Shown: piece by piece, positions 61,696-64,000 of the stretch
Numbering within the stretch: position 1 is the stretch's first letter
Layout: each line of letters starts with the position of its first letter
DNA from: Campylobacter jejuni
Lineage (GTDB): Bacteria; Campylobacterota; Campylobacteria; Campylobacterales; Campylobacteraceae
Length of the DNA stretch: 64,000 nt
Reading direction: 5' to 3'
NCBI RefSeq assembly: GCF_002179635.1
Contig: NZ_NFOE01000091.1
Span: 1 to 64,000, forward strand
Made by a program: the position numbers and the translations under genes
Notes under the pieces: model-generated
Databases searched by the model: none
The model's input: only the letters and a program-made list of their open reading frames with translations
Told to the model about the DNA's origin: nothing

Positions 61696-63719
61696 TGAAA
61701 GAAATCATCGTTGCTTTAGTAGGTCAGCCAAATGTTGGTAAAAGTTTATTAATTAACGCGCTTTGTAAAGCTAATATGAAAGTTGGAAATTTTAGCGGTG
61801 TTACAGTTGAAAAGGCTGAGGCTAGATTAATTTATAAAAATTATGAGTTTAAATTTATAGATTTACCAGGAACTTATGCATTAGATGGTTATAGCGAAGA
61901 AGAAAAAATCACAAAAGAATTTTTAAAAAAGGGCAATTTTGATCTTGTAGTAAATGTGCTTGATTCTACAAATTTGGAGCGTAATTTGATTTTAAGCGCG
62001 TCTTTAATAGAGGCTAAAATCAAAATGATTATGGCTTTAAATATGCAAGATGAAGCTAAAAATGAGGGTTTTAGTATAGATTTTAAAATTTTATCCCAAC
62101 TTCTAAATACGCCTTGTCTTGGCGTGTGCGCTAAAACCAAAGAAAATCTAAATACACTTTTGGATTTAATCATTTCAACCCATGAAGCTAAATTCGAAGC
62201 TAAAGAGCGTGTTTATAGTGATATCATAGAAGAAGAACTCGCAAAAATAAGTGAATTTTTAAATCAAAATGAAATTACTTATTTAAATTTTTCTACAAAA
62301 GATTTAGCGCTTGCTTTACTTAAAAATGAAGCTAATATAGTCATTTCGCACGCTTTGAGAAAAATACTTGATGAAGCTTTAGAAAAAATTTATATGGCAT
62401 ATCATAGCAAAGATATGGAAAGTATTTTTAAAGAAGAGCTGATTGCTTTTGCAAATGGTATATGTGCTAAGGTTTTAAGTAAGGGTGTTAAGTATAAAAA
62501 TCATACCAAAGAAATAGATTCTATTTTAATTAATAAATTTTTAGGAATTCCTATATTTTTGTTTTTTATGTGGGTTTTATTTCAACTAACCTTTACTTTA
62601 GGTCAAATCCCTATGGATTATATAGAAATGTTTTTTGCTAATTTAGGCGATATGGTAAAAAATAATATTAGCAATGAATTCATCGCTTCAGCCTTAGCCG
62701 ATGGTGTTTTAGGTGGGGTTGGTGCGGTTATAACTTTTTTACCAAATATTATGATTTTATTTTTTGGTATAGCCTTACTTGAAACAACTGGATATATGGC
62801 TAGGGTTGCATTTTTATTAGATGGAATTTTATATAAATTTGGCTTACATGGTAAAAGTTTTATCCCTTTAATCACGGGTTTTGGCTGTTCAGTGCCTGCA
62901 TTTATGGCTACAAGAACTTTAAAAAATAAAAAAGATAGATTATTAACTCTTTTTATTATTAATTTTATGAGTTGTGGCGCAAGACTTCCTGTATATGTGC
63001 TTTTTGTTGGAGTGTTTTTTCCTGCTGATGTGGCGGGAAATTATCTTTTTGGGATTTATCTTTTGGGTGCATTTTTGGGTTTGATTGTAGCTAAGATTTT
63101 AAGAATGAGCGCTTTTAAGGGACAAGATGAACCCTTTGTAATGGAAATGCCAAAATATAGAATGCCAAATTGGAATTTGGTATGGTTTATGGTGTTTAAT
63201 AAAGCCAAAATGTATTTAAAAAAAGCAGGAACATTTATTTTGATAGCTTCTTTGCTTATTTGGTTTGCGAGTAATTTTCCTGCACAAGAAAATAATACTC
63301 AAGATGCTTTAACTCAAGAGCTTCAAATAGAAAATAGTTATCTTGGACAATTTGGTAAAGCAATAGAGCCTATTTTTGCACCACTTGGCTTTGACTGGAA
63401 ACTTAGTGTATCTTTGGTGAGTGGTTTAGCTGCTAAAGAAGTGATGATTTCTACTATGGGTGTGCTTTATTCTTTAGGTGATGAAGTTAATGAGACAAGT
63501 TTAAATTTACAAGAAGCTATAAGAGAACACATCCCTTTTAGTACAGCAGTAGCTTTTATACTTTTTGTTATGATTTATAATCCTTGCTTTGCAGCAACTA
63601 TAGTTTTTGCTAAAGAAGCAGGAAATAAAAAATATGCATGGTATCTTTTTATATTTACATCTTTATGTGCGTATTTGGTTGCATTTATAGGGATCAATAT
63701 TGCTAAATTGATAATTTAA
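61695..63719 (+). CDS. feoB: Ferrous iron transporter FeoB
   Basis: Main ferrous iron importer. N-terminal G domain: G1 GQPNVGKSLLINAL (residues 8-21), G2 threonine in FSGVTVEKAEA, G3 DLPGTYALDGYSEEE, G4 ALNMQDEA (in place of NxxD). Then a helical spacer and about eight membrane helices from residue ~275 with the gate motifs GFGCSVPAFMATRTL and MSCGARLPVYVLF, and VSGLAAKEVMIST. Length 674 aa is usual for Campylobacter, shorter than the 773-aa E. coli protein. Ends at a bidirectional terminator. Confidence 0.96.
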   Translation: MKEIIVALVGQPNVGKSLLINALCKANMKVGNFSGVTVEKAEARLIYKNYEFKFIDLPGTYALDGYSEEEKITKEFLKKGNFDLVVNVLDSTNLERNLILSASLIEAKIKMIMALNMQDEAKNEGFSIDFKILSQLLNTPCLGVCAKTKENLNTLLDLIISTHEAKFEAKERVYSDIIEEELAKISEFLNQNEITYLNFSTKDLALALLKNEANIVISHALRKILDEALEKIYMAYHSKDMESIFKEELIAFANGICAKVLSKGVKYKNHTKEIDSILINKFLGIPIFLFFMWVLFQLTFTLGQIPMDYIEMFFANLGDMVKNNISNEFIASALADGVLGGVGAVITFLPNIMILFFGIALLETTGYMARVAFLLDGILYKFGLHGKSFIPLITGFGCSVPAFMATRTLKNKKDRLLTLFIINFMSCGARLPVYVLFVGVFFPADVAGNYLFGIYLLGAFLGLIVAKILRMSAFKGQDEPFVMEMPKYRMPNWNLVWFMVFNKAKMYLKKAGTFILIASLLIWFASNFPAQENNTQDALTQELQIENSYLGQFGKAIEPIFAPLGFDWKLSVSLVSGLAAKEVMISTMGVLYSLGDEVNETSLNLQEAIREHIPFSTAVAFILFVMIYNPCFAATIVFAKEAGNKKYAWYLFIFTSLCAYLVAFIGINIAKLII

Positions 63720-63741
63720 TCATCTTTATGATGATTAAATT
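63713..63741. terminator. Bidirectional terminator between feoB and tenA-like gene
   Basis: AATTTAATCATC and GATGATTAAATT form a perfect 12-base stem around TTTAT. It contains the stop codons of both convergent genes. Confidence 0.8.
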
Positions 63742-64000
63742 TCCATTTTTTGCTCTAAGGAGTGTTGCCAAAAGGCTGTTTCAAGTCTTACAGTAGTATA
63801 AAAAATTTCGTTTAATTTTTTAAATTTTTCTTTACTAATGCTATCGGTATAAGAATTAAAAAAGTCTTTAAATTCTTTGATTTCATCTTGAAATTCTTTT
63901 CCCGCATAGGTTAAAATCCACTCTTTGTAAGGATGATTTTCTAAGTTTTGTTTATCAAGTCCTTTATAAATTTCTTCTCCTATATATGCATAGCCTATAG
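63735..64000 (-). CDS. tenA: TenA/thiaminase II-family protein, C-terminal part (runs off the window)
   Basis: Only the last 88 codons are present; the 5' part is beyond position 64000. The reading frame on the - strand is open to the window edge and gives HPYKEWILTYAGKEFQD, then a helix-rich tail ending RLETAFWQHSLEQKMEI. The spacing of the Y-x-x-E/F-W motif near the end is that of TenA, which deaminates aminopyrimidines for thiamine salvage. The assignment rests on a partial sequence. Confidence 0.75.
   Translation of the reverse strand, partial: IGYAYIGEEIYKGLDKQNLENHPYKEWILTYAGKEFQDEIKEFKDFFNSYTDSISKEKFKKLNEIFYTTVRLETAFWQHSLEQKMEI

Overview
The window is AT-rich (roughly 70 percent), very densely coded DNA from a member of the Campylobacter lari group or a close thermotolerant Campylobacter relative. 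The evidence is gene content and order. It carries a flagellar block aroQ-pepP-folK-flhF-flhG-fliA-fliM-fliY, the pair mrp/dapD, a HP1021/CemR-type atypical regulator beside ispDF, an ABC-F/small protein/sigma54-driven protein trio, a katA-ankyrin pair, and a ridA-dcuC-metC-lyase operon that I recall from C. jejuni. It also has a roughly 1000-residue type II-C Cas9 of the C. lari/C. jejuni kind. Species identity is inference.

Layout. 1-3.4 kb: an McrB/McrC-type modification-dependent restriction pair. 3.4-6.5 kb: ribD, then sppA and an amidohydrolase on the other strand. 6.6-15.4 kb: one long + strand run from aroQ through flagellar regulation and switch genes to a LOG-family protein and mnmA. 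15.4-20.9 kb: a complete type II-C CRISPR-Cas locus with cas9, cas1, cas2, a tracrRNA on the - strand, and an array of 11 identical 36-bp repeats with 10 spacers plus a decayed twelfth repeat. 20.9-24.5 kb: a - strand group pgpA, ATP-sulfurylase-like gene, cemR-like regulator and ispDF. 24.6-31.1 kb: mrp, dapD, a lipase-like hydrolase, dps, pgi, galU and a YigZ-family gene. 31.1-33.4 kb: a small protein under a textbook sigma54 promoter, a conserved hypothetical gene and an ABC-F ATPase. 33.4-49 kb: housekeeping genes (pmm-like, tilS, rimO, prfB, murD, mraY, gpmI, fabG, acpS, fliL). Among these lie a Usp/potassium-channel pair, a BspA-like repeat protein and a yeiH/LysR pair.

49-61.4 kb is the most distinctive metabolic region. 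Two paralogous YheO/DauR-type PAS-HTH regulators lie at the two ends of katA, an ankyrin gene, argH and a DcuA/B-type carrier. The second regulator is divergent from a tight five-gene operon: RidA, a DcuC-type carrier, a cystathionine beta-lyase-like PLP enzyme, a PurB/fumarase-superfamily lyase, and an MmgE/PrpD-family enzyme. All five are intact here, whereas I recall two of the C. jejuni counterparts being annotated as pseudogenes. I infer that the operon takes up and breaks down a nitrogen- or sulfur-substituted C4-dicarboxylate and delivers fumarate; the true substrate is not known from sequence. The window closes with feoA, feoB and the 3' part of a tenA-like gene.

How the parts work together. 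Defence is layered (McrBC plus Cas9). Iron and peroxide handling recurs (dps, katA, feoAB), with palindromes upstream of dps and katA that look like Fur/PerR-type sites. The C4-dicarboxylate theme (argH-dcuA, dcuC operon) fits an organism that respires on amino acids and dicarboxylates. No tRNA, rRNA, insertion sequence, prophage or poly-G phase-variable tract was seen.
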